From Cognataquiflexum rubidum (GTDB lineage Bacteria > Bacteroidota > Bacteroidia > Cytophagales > Cyclobacteriaceae): a DNA stretch of 64,000 nucleotides. Shown here in pieces: positions 1-11,800 of the stretch; within the stretch, counting starts at the first letter, position 1; each line of letters begins with the position of its first letter. Made by a program: the position numbers and the translations under genes. Where the stretch lies: assembly GCF_022538115.1 (NCBI RefSeq), contig NZ_JAKZAL010000010.1:62001-126000 (forward strand). Direction: 5' to 3'. The notes under the pieces were generated by a model. That model saw nothing but the letters and a program-made list of their open reading frames with translations. It searched no databases and had not been told where the DNA came from.

Positions 1-78
1 GAAGTAGGTAGGAGGTAGGAGGTAAAAGGTAAGAGGTAAAAGGTTGGAAGTAAGAAGTTTGAAGTGGGAAGTATTAAG
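1..78. repeat. GAAGT/GAGGTA low-complexity repeat tract
   Basis: This purine-rich tract is built of degenerate 5-10 bp units (GAAGT, GAGGTA, AAGGTA). A related tract lies at 55881-55930, so it is a dispersed genomic repeat and not a feature of the adjacent gene. An AT-rich stretch of CTTT/TTTCAA runs follows, up to about position 195. I see no coding potential here, and the promoter of the next gene cannot be read out of it. Confidence 0.7.
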
Positions 79-198
79 GAGGATTTGAAATCCTTTTCAA
101 CTTTAAAACATTGCAACTTTTAAACTTTCTAACCCTTTGAATCTTCCAATTTTTCAATTTTGAAATTTTCAAATCTTTAAATCTTTAAATCCAAAATA

Positions 199-1359
199 AT
201 GAGCAAAAAACATATAAGAATCGGACTCATAGGAACGGGCTTGATGGGTAGAATTCACACCAACGCCTATAAGCGCATCCCTGACTTTTTTCCTGAATTT
301 GAATACCTGCCAGTATTGCAGGCTGTATGCGCAAGGAGGGAAGATAAGGTCAAGGCCTTTGCTGAACAGTGGGGCTATGCATCATACGAAACAGATTGGA
401 AGAAAATCATTGAGAGAGCCGACATTGATGCTGTGGATATTTGTACGCCCAACGCTTTTCATGCCGAAATAGCGATAGCGGCAGCTGCTGCCGGAAAGAT
501 GATCCTTTGTGAAAAACCGCTCTCCAAAACTTTGGAGGAAGGCGAAAAAATGGTCAAAGCAGCAGAAAAGGCAGGCATTGCCAATACTGTTTGGTACAAC
601 TATAGAAAAGTCCCGGCAGTGACTTTGGCCAAGCAAATCGTCGACTCGGGAAAACTGGGAAAAATATTCCATTACCGCGCCAATTTCCTCCAGGACTGGA
701 CAATCAATCCCGAACTGCCGCAAGGTGGAGATGGGCTCTGGAGATTGGATGTAGACGCTGCAGGTTCGGGGGTGACCGGAGACTTGTTGGCGCATTGCAT
801 CGATACAGCGATGTGGCTTAACGGCGGCATCAAAGATGTGTCAGCCATGACCGAAACTTTCGTCAAAGAAAGGGTTCATCAGGGAAGCGGACAGGTTCAG
901 AAAGTCGGCATTGACGATGCATGTATTTTTCATTGCCACTTTGACAATGGATCTCTTGGGCTTTTTGAGGCCACAAGATATGCAAGGGGACACAAAGCCC
1001 TTTATACCTTTGAAATAAACGGGGAACATGCCTCGATCAGATGGGATTTACACGACATGAACTGGCTGGAATATTTTGACCATAAAGATGACCCGCATGT
1101 CAGGGGATGGAGAAAAATCCACATCACCGAAGGCGAGCAACCTTACATGAAGAGGTGGTGGATTCCCGGAACTAGTATCGGGTATGAGCATTCTTTCATC
1201 CATCATGCAGCTGATTTTTTCCATAGCTTGGAAACCGGAAAACCCTGCTCACCGACTTTCAAAGATGCCTACGAAACCCAAAAAGTCTGTCAGGCAGTCC
1301 TTGACTCCGCAGCCTCAAAAAGCTGGAAAGATACCGGAGTGGAATGGACAGAGAAGTAA
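199..1359 (+). CDS. Gfo/Idh/MocA family NAD(P)-dependent oxidoreductase
   Basis: The 386-residue protein is probably a cytosolic sugar or cyclitol dehydrogenase. The N-terminal Rossmann fold shows GTGLMG at residues 12-17. The family signature E-K-P follows at 105-107, and its Lys is normally the catalytic/nicotinamide-contacting residue. The C-terminal half is the usual alpha/beta substrate domain (GFO_IDH_MocA_C), with a His-Asp pair in [11 protein letters not shown] that fits the family. There is no signal peptide, so a cytosolic location is likely. The start at 199 directly precedes [12 protein letters not shown], leaving no room for a longer N-terminus. The substrate cannot be read from the sequence; myo-inositol-like or glucose-like substrates are typical of the family. 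The gene ends at a strong terminator shared with the convergent gene. Confidence 0.9.
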   Translation: MSKKHIRIGLIGTGLMGRIHTNAYKRIPDFFPEFEYLPVLQAVCARREDKVKAFAEQWGYASYETDWKKIIERADIDAVDICTPNAFHAEIAIAAAAAGKMILCEKPLSKTLEEGEKMVKAAEKAGIANTVWYNYRKVPAVTLAKQIVDSGKLGKIFHYRANFLQDWTINPELPQGGDGLWRLDVDAAGSGVTGDLLAHCIDTAMWLNGGIKDVSAMTETFVKERVHQGSGQVQKVGIDDACIFHCHFDNGSLGLFEATRYARGHKALYTFEINGEHASIRWDLHDMNWLEYFDHKDDPHVRGWRKIHITEGEQPYMKRWWIPGTSIGYEHSFIHHAADFFHSLETGKPCSPTFKDAYETQKVCQAVLDSAASKSWKDTGVEWTEK

Positions 1360-1373
1360 ACCAAAAGAGCATA

Positions 1374-1400
1374 AAAAAACCTCTATAAAGGAGGTTTTTT
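1374..1400. terminator. Bidirectional intrinsic terminator
   Basis: A perfect 10-bp stem (AAAAAACCTC / GAGGTTTTTT) closes a 7-nt loop and gives a T-tract on both strands. It lies between the stops of the convergent oxidoreductase (1359) and DUF2911 (1426) genes and should serve both. Confidence 0.85.
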
Positions 1401-1425
1401 ATTTTTTAGGCGGTTGAATGGTCTA

Positions 1426-2031
1426 TTAAAAAGCTCCTTTGAAGCCTTCCATTTTTTGGTCAACCTGAGTGTCCACCATAAATGACAACCTCACTTTATC
1501 CCAAGCCATAGTGACTTTGGCTACCTTGTTGTTTTCCGCAGAAATGGCATAGGAAAGTCTTTCCTGAGAATCAGCAGCCATCATTGGGGTTACTTTGATG
1601 GTAGCAGCATCATCTTTGGCAACTGCTTCTTCGTCAATTTTCCCATCTTTCATATAAGCAAATACAGAATTGCCTTTCCCATTTAGGTGAACAGTCCACT
1701 CGCCCGAGGCCATTGGTGTGATGAAAATGGAATATTTACCGGCACGAAGATTTTTACCACCAACGCTTACGCCTGTGCTGAATTCAATGATGGTGGTGGC
1801 ATTGGCACCTGCTCTCCAAGTAACCCCATACTTTTCGATTTCCCCAAAAATCTTCCTTCCTTTCAGAGCGGGAGAGGAATAGTCAATGCTGATTTTGGTG
1901 AAACCAACATTTTGGAACACAAAGGCTGCAGGGCTGGCAGCAGGGGACTGAAGTTGTGCATGAGACTGCACTGTAGCTGCCAAAAACAACATCAAGGTTA
2001 ATGCAAAGAAATAGATTCTGGTGTTTTTCAT
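1426..2031 (-). CDS. DUF2911 domain exported protein
   Basis: The 201-residue exported protein starts at the ATG at 2031, where MKNTRIYFFALTLMLFL opens a classic signal peptide ending near SHAQ. A longer frame to 2091 would bury that signal, so I reject it. Residues of about 45-190 match DUF2911, with the recognisable stretch YSSPALKGRKIFG, then WRAGANATTIIEF and LRAGKYSIFI. The family is common in Bacteroidota, is probably periplasmic, and has no known activity. The gene stands alone: it converges with the oxidoreductase gene and diverges from the NRPS genes across 215 bp. No lipobox is present. Confidence 0.85.
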   Translation of the reverse strand: MKNTRIYFFALTLMLFLAATVQSHAQLQSPAASPAAFVFQNVGFTKISIDYSSPALKGRKIFGEIEKYGVTWRAGANATTIIEFSTGVSVGGKNLRAGKYSIFITPMASGEWTVHLNGKGNSVFAYMKDGKIDEEAVAKDDAATIKVTPMMAADSQERLSYAISAENNKVAKVTMAWDKVRLSFMVDTQVDQKMEGFKGAF

Positions 2032-2246
2032 AGTTATATAATTTGGATTTAAAGAAATTGCGAGTGAAGATACGATAAGGTTGGCTTCCATTTATTCTTT
2101 TTTCATGAAAATTAACCTCTATAATTATTCTACGTTGACATCCTTATTAAAATATCTCATCGGACCGGCAAAAAGAACGTTTAAATCAAATTTCCTTTTG
2201 TAATTTTCCATAAATAATTCAATATTTCCTTTTTTGCGTAATAATT

Positions 2247-5200
2247 ATGTCTTTTAAAAACAATACTTTCAAACAAATCACGGAAGATAAGATTACAGAA
2301 ACAATCAAGTTTTGGCGAACAAAATTAGAAAGTGTTGAACCGCTTCGGTTGCCTTTTGATTTTACCAAGAATGAAGGAAATGGTAACAACAGAGCTACTT
2401 TTCATTTTTCCATTGATTCAATTTTTTCAGCTCAATTAAATAAAATTCAAAAACATCCTAATGAAACACTTGCAATAAAACTTTTAGCTGCCTACAAAAT
2501 CCTTCTGTACAGGTGGAGTGGGCAAGATATCTTCAGTGTAGGTATCCTGGAAAGAAGGATCGAACAACAAGAGCAAAATCAAAAAATTAATTTCACTGAA
2601 AATATCACACCAATACCTACCCAGATCGAAACTGAATTGGATTTTAAAAACTTGGTTACCAATATTCACGATTTTGTGGGAGAAGCTGAAGAATTTCAAG
2701 AAGTGTCATATGACAGTCTCTTAAATTACTTGGGCAATGAAAATGATATAGGTCAAAATCCTAATTTCAAGGCTCTTTTTGAGTTTAAGCAAGAATCAGA
2801 TAATCACTTTGAGATAGACAGATCAGATTTGGCCGAAGGTATTTATCAAAGATATTCTGCAAAGTGTGACATATTTTTGGGCCTCACTTTAACCCCAGAT
2901 GGTATAAAGGGTGTAATAGATTACAATTCTGATTTATTTAAAAAGGAAACCATTTCTGATTTTTCTTACCAATACAGAAAACTTCTTAAATCTATTTCTG
3001 AAAATTCTTCCTTACCCTTGGGGTTGTTAAAAATCCTTTCCCCAGAAGAGGAAAATGAGCTCTTGTATTCATTTAATCCCCAAATAAAATCATCACCCCA
3101 TAACATTACCATCCTGGATCTCTTTAATAATCAGGTAAGAAAAAAGCCTGATGATATCGCTGTTGATTTTGAAAAGAAGCAACTGACATATAGAGAACTT
3201 GATTTCAAATCCAATCAGCTTGCTAATTACCTTCTTAGCAAAGGAATTAAACCCGAAAGTTTGATTCCGATATGTCTTGACCGTTCCCTTGAAATGATCA
3301 TCGGTATTTTTGGAATATTAAAAGCAGGTGGGGCTTATGTACCGATTGACCCGACTTATCCAGACGAAAGAATAGAGTTTGTTTTTTCTGATACCCATGC
3401 AGAAACGATTCTTACCACCTCGGACCTAAAATCTAAGCTTCAAAAGGCAAAAGGAGTTATCCAATTGGATGAAGATTGGCCTGAAATAGAAAAGATGCCA
3501 GATGAATTAATTTCATTAGACATCCGACAAAACCATTTGGCCTATGTTATTTACACCTCAGGGTCTACCGGAAAACCGAAGGGGGTAATGATTGAACACA
3601 AGGGTTTCGCGGCCTCCACTTTAGCAAGAAAATCTTATTACGGCAATTTGGGAACAGTTTTGCTGATTCCTTCATTTGCCTTTGATTCATCCGTTGCTGT
3701 GATATTTGGGACATTGACCACTGGTGGGAAATTGATTTTATGTAAAAGTGAGCTAATCAAAAACCCATTTCATATAAAAGAACTCCTGCACGAGACTGAA
3801 GCTATCCTCTGTGTGCCTTCCTATTACAGATTTTTGTTGGAAGAGGAATTGCTTGCTCATTCCAGTCTATCCCATGTAATAGTAGCGGGAGAAAACCTAG
3901 ATAGGTCATTGGTGAAACTTCATTTTGAAAAATCGGGAAGTGCTGCTCTTTATAATGAATATGGGCCCACAGAATGTACCGTATGGGCTTCCGTTGCCCA
4001 AATCAAATCTCCGAATGAAAAAGTGACCATCGGCAAACCGATAGATTATTCAAAAATTTATATCCTTAACAAAGACAACCAACTCAATCCGGTAAATGTC
4101 ACCGGAGAACTCTGCATAGCAGGTGAAACAGTAAGCCGGGGATATCTAAATCTTCGGAAACTTACCGCGGAGAAGTTTGTAATAAATCCATTCAATAAAG
4201 ATGGGGATGCTAAAATGTACCGTACAGGCGATCTTGCCAGGTGGCTTCCTGATGGTAATATCGAGTATTTGGGAAGGATTGATGACCAGGTCAAAATCAG
4301 GGGATACCGAATAGAATTAGGGGAGATTGAATCCACCATCAATAGCATGCCCGGGATTAAAGAATCAGCAGTGATATTGAGGGAGGATGTGCCGGGACAA
4401 AAACAATTGGTTGGATATGTGGTAAGTCAGGAACCTCTGCATACATTAATTCAGGAGGATTGGATTTACGAAATACGAAAAGGACTGCAGCAGAAATTGC
4501 CAAACTATATGGTACCCGGTAAGATTGTTTTATTGGAGTATCTTCCTCTGACTGCCAATAATAAAATTGACAAAAAAAATCTACCCATACCATTAGAAAA
4601 TAGCTCTCCAAAGATAGCCCCATCAACAAATCTAGAAAAGTCAATTTCTAAAGTTTGGTGCAAAACTTTGAAGAGGGATCAAATTGACATCAATGCCGAC
4701 TTTTTTGAAATGGGGGGAAATTCCCTCCTGGCAGTTAAGGTAATATCGCTGCTGGAAAAAGAAATAGGTTCAAAACTCTCTATTAACCAGATATTCAAAC
4801 ATCCGAATATATCGGACTTGGCAAAAGCAATAGTAAACAGCAGACTAGATCCGGTGGGTTTGAACTTATTATTGGCCGTTAAACCCACGGGAAGCAAACC
4901 ACCCTTATATATCGTCCATGGAATAGGATCGTCTGCATCTATTTATTTCAGATTGGCAAAATTCGTGGACGATGACCAGCCTATTTATGGCTTTCAGCCA
5001 AAAGGTTTGGACGGGGTTGAGGTACCCGATAGTTCCGTTGAAGATATGGCTACTTATTATATTTCCCTGATGGTTAAGCAAAATCCTGACGGCCCTTACA
5101 ATTTATCCGGCTATTGCTTTGGCGGATGTGTCGCTTATGAGATGGCCAAGCAGCTGCAATTGATGGGGAAAAAAGTTGATAAGCTTATTTTGTTTGATAC

Positions 5201-5684
5201 AGCTGCAACAGAATACAAGGAAAAACTTTCACAAGTTGAAAAAATAAAACTTCGGATTAACAACTTCATAACTCAAGTAAACTTTGCCGTGAACGAACCT
5301 CAGGCATATTTTGAAAAAAAGACAAGATCTCTAGAACGTAAAATAGATTCGATATTTGGTAAAATTAACTTAAAACCAAAATTACAATTGGTGAATGAAT
5401 CCACAAGTAGCCTAGATACAATCACAAAAAACAATTTCAAGATCCTAGATAAATACAGGTTGGTTCCTTACAATGGCCAGGTGTATTTATTTCGGGCAAA
5501 AACCAGGTTGTTTTATGTCGAAGAGCCAAAATTTTATGGCTGGGTGCCATTTGTACAAAAAGTCAATGTGGTAAATATTGGCGGGCACCACGACAATATT
5601 TTCCAAAAACCTGAAATCTTAAAAGATATGGCTGAAAAAACCCAAAAAATACTTGATGAAAAATCTGGTTCAAATCCGTCATAA
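2247..5684 (+). CDS. Single-module NRPS (vestigial C-A-PCP-TE) with a Cys thioesterase
   Basis: The 1145-residue synthetase should activate one amino acid and release it through its own thioesterase (TE). Residues 1 to about 270 resemble only the C-terminal lobe of a condensation domain; the HHxxxDG lobe is absent and the IGxFVN motif has decayed. The A domain covers about 275-780, with YTSGSTGKPKG near 436, YRTGDLA, and an A10 motif NNKIDKK. My hand-read pocket is D-S-A-L-I-A-E-V-W-K, which I cannot assign. The carrier motif GGNSL has Ser826. The TE, about 875-1145, carries GYCFGG with Cys957 where the paralogous TE downstream has GYSFGG. Its likely His lies in GGHHDNIF near 1113. The next NRPS starts 189 bp downstream on the same strand. 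No MbtH-like protein or transporter is adjacent. The product is unknown. Confidence 0.93.
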   Translation: MSFKNNTFKQITEDKITETIKFWRTKLESVEPLRLPFDFTKNEGNGNNRATFHFSIDSIFSAQLNKIQKHPNETLAIKLLAAYKILLYRWSGQDIFSVGILERRIEQQEQNQKINFTENITPIPTQIETELDFKNLVTNIHDFVGEAEEFQEVSYDSLLNYLGNENDIGQNPNFKALFEFKQESDNHFEIDRSDLAEGIYQRYSAKCDIFLGLTLTPDGIKGVIDYNSDLFKKETISDFSYQYRKLLKSISENSSLPLGLLKILSPEEENELLYSFNPQIKSSPHNITILDLFNNQVRKKPDDIAVDFEKKQLTYRELDFKSNQLANYLLSKGIKPESLIPICLDRSLEMIIGIFGILKAGGAYVPIDPTYPDERIEFVFSDTHAETILTTSDLKSKLQKAKGVIQLDEDWPEIEKMPDELISLDIRQNHLAYVIYTSGSTGKPKGVMIEHKGFAASTLARKSYYGNLGTVLLIPSFAFDSSVAVIFGTLTTGGKLILCKSELIKNPFHIKELLHETEAILCVPSYYRFLLEEELLAHSSLSHVIVAGENLDRSLVKLHFEKSGSAALYNEYGPTECTVWASVAQIKSPNEKVTIGKPIDYSKIYILNKDNQLNPVNVTGELCIAGETVSRGYLNLRKLTAEKFVINPFNKDGDAKMYRTGDLARWLPDGNIEYLGRIDDQVKIRGYRIELGEIESTINSMPGIKESAVILREDVPGQKQLVGYVVSQEPLHTLIQEDWIYEIRKGLQQKLPNYMVPGKIVLLEYLPLTANNKIDKKNLPIPLENSSPKIAPSTNLEKSISKVWCKTLKRDQIDINADFFEMGGNSLLAVKVISLLEKEIGSKLSINQIFKHPNISDLAKAIVNSRLDPVGLNLLLAVKPTGSKPPLYIVHGIGSSASIYFRLAKFVDDDQPIYGFQPKGLDGVEVPDSSVEDMATYYISLMVKQNPDGPYNLSGYCFGGCVAYEMAKQLQLMGKKVDKLILFDTAATEYKEKLSQVEKIKLRINNFITQVNFAVNEPQAYFEKKTRSLERKIDSIFGKINLKPKLQLVNESTSSLDTITKNNFKILDKYRLVPYNGQVYLFRAKTRLFYVEEPKFYGWVPFVQKVNVVNIGGHHDNIFQKPEILKDMAEKTQKILDEKSGSNPS

Positions 5685-5873
5685 TAAATTGATATGCTTT
5701 TTTTAGAATTGTGAAATCACGATAAGGAATTCATGTTATTTAAATGGTTTCTAAAATCTATTGATTTTTAATGCCCAATGATTTTTTCTTAAAAAAGGTT
5801 GTTAACTTGACTTGCAAATTCCGGCTTTTAACAGAGCTGAGAAATTATTTTTTATACCCAAAATAATTTAGTT

Positions 5874-8800
5874 ATGTCAGTCAAAAAATCGCTTAATAAC
5901 CAATCAGCGACAGGATCTTCGCAATCAATCAATGGTTATTGGATTAAAAAGCTTGAGGGCATCAAAGAGTTACAACTGCCAAAGGACCCTTCAAAATCTT
6001 TGACAAAAGGAAAAGAGAATAACACACTTAACTTTTTTTTAGATAAGGCTCTACTCCATGATATTAAGGCCTCCTTTTCTGAAAAAACCCCCTCATCGTC
6101 TTTAGTCCTTTTTTCAGCCCTGAAAGTTTTGATTTACAGGTATAGTAGCCAAAATGATTTTTGTGTTGGAAAAACAATCAAAAAATCGGGTCTTTTCCAT
6201 CCAAGTGGAGAAAATGAACAAAACGATTTTTTGGATATCCTGCCTATTCGTTCCAAAATAGATGGCAGCATGCAATTTGGTGAGTTTGTCCAAAAATTAG
6301 GGGCCGATTTAGCTGAAGCCAATTCCTACAATCAAATCTCTGTTGATCAATTAATTTCTTCTTTAGGAATAAAGAACAAAAAGGATTTAAGCATACTTTT
6401 TCCCGTCATCTTCGATTATCAAAAAAATAAGGAAAACCATGAACCCAACCACCGAGTAACAATAAAACTTCAGCAATTCAATTCCACGCTTTTTTTTGGC
6501 TTTGTGGAAAATGACGATACAATTGATGCTACAATCACCTTTGACACTGAATTGTATTGCTTCGAAACAATTCAGAGGATGGCCTCTCATTTTTTAACGG
6601 TTCTTGAATCAGTACAATCCAATCCATCCTTAAACTTAGGTCTCTTAAATATTATTCCTGATGAGGAAGATTTTCTGCTGAAATCCTTCACCGATACTGA
6701 ATCCCCATTATCGGACACAAAAACAATTTTGGATTTATTTGAACAACAGGTCATAAACAACCCAAATGCGTTAGCTGTTGAATTTGAAGGAAAGGAGCTT
6801 TCCTACAGTCAATTGGATGCCAAATCAAACCAGCTAGCCCATTTTTTAATCAAAAACGGACTCAAACCTGAAAGTCCTGTTCCGATCTGTATGGACCGGT
6901 CTCTGGAAATGATCATAGGGATTTTTGGAATCCTCAAATCAGGTGGGGCCTACGTCCCCATCGATCCTGCCTTTCCAAAGGACCGGATTGATTATATGAT
7001 TGAAGATACCAAAGCGGATTTTGTCATTTGTTCTTCAGGAACAGCCCACAATTTCAGCGAAAAGGTAAATCTTGTCATCATGGACCAGAAAATAGAGGCG
7101 GTTCTCAGGATGCCTTCTGGTAAACTTCCGTTTTCGCTCCAGCCTGAAAATCTGGCATACATCATCTACACCTCTGGTTCTACGGGAAAGCCAAAAGGTG
7201 CTATGGTGGACCATGAAAACCTCATCAATTTTTCGATTAGCTTAACAAAAATTGTGGAGTATGATTCCTCTTCGCGTCAATTATCGGTTACTCCTTTCAT
7301 TTTTGATGCATTTTGTTTGGAACTGTTCGTACCCCTGATAAATGGAGGGTCTGTTTTTTTGGTAAAAAAGGAAATTGCCATGGACGGATTCAGCCTTTCC
7401 AAAAAACTTGCAGAAGTTCGTCCTACCCACATGCAGGCTACGCCTTCTGGTTGGCAATTACTCCTCAGTTCGGGGTGGAACAATCCTGAAGGAATAATTA
7501 TGACTACCGGAGGTGAAGCTCTTATGGAAGAAACGAAAAATCTTCTCGCCCAAACAGGAAAGCTTTGGAACCTTTATGGACCGACAGAGACTACAATAAC
7601 ATCAACATTCAAAAAAATGGAGGTGGGTGAAAAGGTAAGCATCGGAAAACCCATCGACAATACCTCTGTATACATCCTAGGTCCTGATGGCGGGGTAAAC
7701 CCTATCGGGATTCCCGGTGAACTCTACATAGGTGGAAAAGGTGTCGGACGAGGTTACCTCAACAAGCCAGATCTTACCTCTCAAAAATTCCTTCACAACC
7801 CATTCAGCAATGTCCCGGGTGATAGGATGTACCGTACAGGTGACCTAGCCAGGTGGCTACCCGAAGGAAACATCGAATACCTCGGCAGGATGGATGACCA
7901 AGTCAAAATCAGGGGGTACCGAATCGAGCTCGGTGAAATCGAATCCGTCCTCCTCCTCCACCCCATCGTGAAGCAGGCCGTGGTCATTGCAAAAGAATAC
8001 GGGCAGGGTGACAAAAGGCTTGTGGGATATGTCGTCTGCGAGGGGGATTTCAACAAAGAATCCGTCATTGCATTCCTCAGGTCAAAACTGCCTGAATGCA
8101 TGGTACCCACCCTATGGCTTCAGCTCGAAAAACTCCCCCTCTCCTTCACCGGAAAAATCGACCGAAAGGCACTTCCCGATGTCGGTTCCGCCGATATGGT
8201 GACTGCCAGATATGCTGAACCAAAAAATGACCTCGAAAAACAGCTCGCTGCTCTCTGGCAGAAACTTCTTGGGCTGGACAGGGTAGGAATCCATGATGAT
8301 TTTTTTGCTCTCGGAGGTCATTCCCTTCTTGCAATGCGTACCCTGGCAGCAGTCAGAAAAGATTTGGGAGCAGAACTTTCCATCCGTGAGCTTTTCTCTG
8401 CACCCACGGTCGCACAACTTGCCCTCATCCTCCAGTCTAGAAGAGGGGAAGTCTCAAGTAATGTTCCTCATCCCGTGGCAAGGCCTGAAGACATTCCCCT
8501 TTCTTACAATCAGCAAAGTCTTTGGTTTATCCACCAGCTGGAAGGAAGTATACAGTATCATATTCCCCAGATCCTTGACATTGACGGTAACCTGGATATT
8601 ACTGCCATTGATAAAGCCCTCAAAACCATTGTCAACCGTCACGAGGTCCTCCGCACTGTCGTCACTGAAAAGGATGGCAACTATTGGCAAAAAGTGCTTG
8701 GACAAGACCTCTGGAAGCTGGACAGAATGGATTTACCTGAACCCGAACTCCTAGACAATGAAATTTCCGGACTGATAAGAACACCTTTCGACCTCACCCA

Positions 8801-11800
8801 TGACCACATGATGAGGGCATGCTTGATCACAAAAACCATAGGCGATTATTGTCTGGTAATCACCATGCACCACATTGCATCTGACGGATGGTCTGCAAAT
8901 ATTCTGAGAAAAGAACTCACCGAATGCTATCAAGCCATCACCAAAGGACTGCCAATAATCCTGTCTCCACTTTCCATACAGTACATTGACTATGCCATCT
9001 GGCAAAGAAATTTCCTGAACAGTGATTCAATACAGCCTAAGATTGACTATTGGAAAGCCAGACTCAAAAACATTGTTCCTCTTCAGCTTCCAACAGATTT
9101 TAGCAGGCCTTCCGAAATAAGCAGAAAGGGTGGGACCGCACGGTTTTCAATCACCAAAGAATTGATATCCGATCTAAATAGAATAGGATTACAATTCAAT
9201 GCGACACTGTTCATGACACTTATCTCAGCATTCAAAGTGTTGATGTACAGGTACACCGGGCAGGAAGATATATGTGTCGGTACACCAGTCGCCGGAAGAA
9301 ATTATCAGAATCTTGAGAATCTGATAGGTTTTTTTGTCAATAGTATTCCTTTACGAAATGCTGTTGAGGGTAAAATGAGATTCGAGGAGTTGCTCAAACA
9401 GGTGCGAACTAATACGCTTGATGCTTTTGACAACAGTGAAATACCTTTTGAGCAAATGGTGGAATCTCTTGAAATCAAAAGGGATCTGAGCAAAAATCCT
9501 GTTTTCCAGGTACTATTTGCCCTCCATAGCGCCAATGATACCAGATTTCAAACGGAAGACACCAAATGGACTTCACACAATTATAATCATTCAACCTCAA
9601 GATTTGACTTTGCTTTTGAATTAACAGAAGCAGAGAATGGTCTTGATGGAATAGTAGAATTCAGTACAGACCTCTTTTTGAAAGAGACCATAGAAAGGAT
9701 GGTTGGCCATTACAAGACCTTATTATATTCAATTTCTGAAAATCCATCTAACAGGATTGATAAGTTAAAAATGATAGGACTTGAGGAAGATGATCTCGTT
9801 TTAAGAAAATTCAATAATACAAAATCCAATTACCCCAAAAGTGAAACAATTGTAAGTCTATTTGAAAAAATAGCGAAGGCTTCACCAAACAAGATTGCTG
9901 TTGTTGCCGGCGGCCAAAATATTAATTACAAAGAACTTGATGGGAGAGCCAACCAATTCGCCAATTACCTGATATTAAAAGGTGTCAAGTCAGAAAATCC
10001 CATACCTCTTTGCATAGATCGATCCATTGAGATGGTCATTGGGATTCTCGGAATTCTAAAGGCCGGCGGCGCATTGGTTCCTATCGACCCTTCTCTTCCT
10101 GTAGACCGGATTGATTACATGTTGGAAGATACCGGGGCTGATTTTGTCATTTGCATTTCCAGTACTTTAGAGAAAGTTTCAAACCACAAAAAACTTTTGT
10201 TAGACCAAGAACTAGAGGGAATTACCTTAATGTCTTCTAACAAGCCGCTCCCCTCACCTAAACCTGAAAATCTCTTTGATATAATATATACCTCGGGATC
10301 TACGGGAAGGCCAAAAGGCGTGATGGTTGAACACAGAAATCTGGTCAACTTCCTTTTCAGCATGTCCAAGGATGTAGATTTCAATCCTTCTTCCAGTATT
10401 CTATCTGTCACCACCTATAGTTTCGATATTTTTTATCTTGAACTGTTTCTTCCGCTTTTTCAGGGAGGCTGCGTAATCTTAGCTGATAAAGAAACTACCC
10501 TTGATGGCTATAAACTTGCACAGTTAATTGAAGAAAAAGCACCTACTCATATGCAAGCCACGCCATCTGGATGGCAATTGCTTCTTGAAAGTGGGTGGAA
10601 AAACCCAACTGGGATTAAAATGCTAGTAGGCGGAGAAGCGCTAAAGGAGGATACAAAAAATGCTTTGTCTTCTTTAGGAACGCTTTGGAATTTGTATGGT
10701 CCTACGGAAACCACTATTTGGTCTACTTTAAAGAAAATGGACCCGACTCGAAAAGTGAATATCGGTAAGCCTATTGCCAATACCTCTATCTATATTCTTG
10801 GTTCAGGAGATCAAGCAAATCCAATAGGGATTCCTGGTGAGCTTTGTATTGGAGGGGATGGTGTTGGAAGAGGTTACCTCAACAGGCCTGAACTTACCTC
10901 CGAAAAGTTTGTTCGTGATCCCTTTAGCGAAACAAAAGACGCCAGATTCTATCGGACAGGAGACCTTGCAAAATGGTTGCCGGATGGAAATATTGAATAT
11001 CTGGGCAGGATTGATGACCAGGTAAAAATCAGAGGACACCGAATTGAACTTGGGGAGATCGAAACTGTACTTCAGCAGCACAAGAGGATTAAACAGGCAG
11101 TTGTAGCAGTAAAACAGGACAACTTTGGAATCAATAGGCTTATCGGCTACGTGATTTGCAAAAGTCCATTTGACAAGGATGAGGTCATTTCTTTCCTCAA
11201 TGCAAAACTTCCAGAATACATGGTCCCTCATACTTGGATGGAACTGGATGCATTCCCGTTGACTTTCAATGGGAAAATAAATAGAAAAGCCTTACCAGAA
11301 CCAGTAGCGGAATCCAATGAAAACATAAAATATGAAGCACCCAAAACAGACCTACAAAAAATAGTGTCTGAAGTTTGGAGGAAAATACTAGGAGTTGAGA
11401 AAGTGGGGCTCAATAATGATTTTTTTGAGCTTGGGGGCCATTCCCTTATGGCCATGAGGGTAATAGTAGCTTTGAGACAAGAAACTGGACAGGTGCTTTC
11501 TATCCGAGATCTGTTTACTAACCCCACTTTGAAACAATTCACAGAAATCCTTTCTACCAAAGAAATTGATCATAGGGAAGAAGTAGTCAAAACATTAAGA
11601 GAAACAACTGAAATTCTTCCCCTTTCCTATAACCAGCAGAGTCTCTGGTTTATCCACCAGCTCGAAGGCAGCATCCAGTACCACATCCCACTCATCTTCA
11701 ATATCTCAGGAAAACTCAATATCCTTGCCCTCGAAGAAGCGCTCAAAACCATTGTCAACCGCCATGAAGTCCTCAGGACCGTCATCAGGGAGAAAGACGG

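Noticed and set aside
1184-1417. 78-codon frame across the end of the oxidoreductase gene
   Set aside because: It is out of frame with a clear gene and reads through the terminator.
2032-2246. Possible missing N-terminal half of the small NRPS C domain, lost by frameshift
   Set aside because: The gap is too short for the missing lobe (about 450 bp needed), is full of stops, and shows no HHxxxDG coding in any frame.
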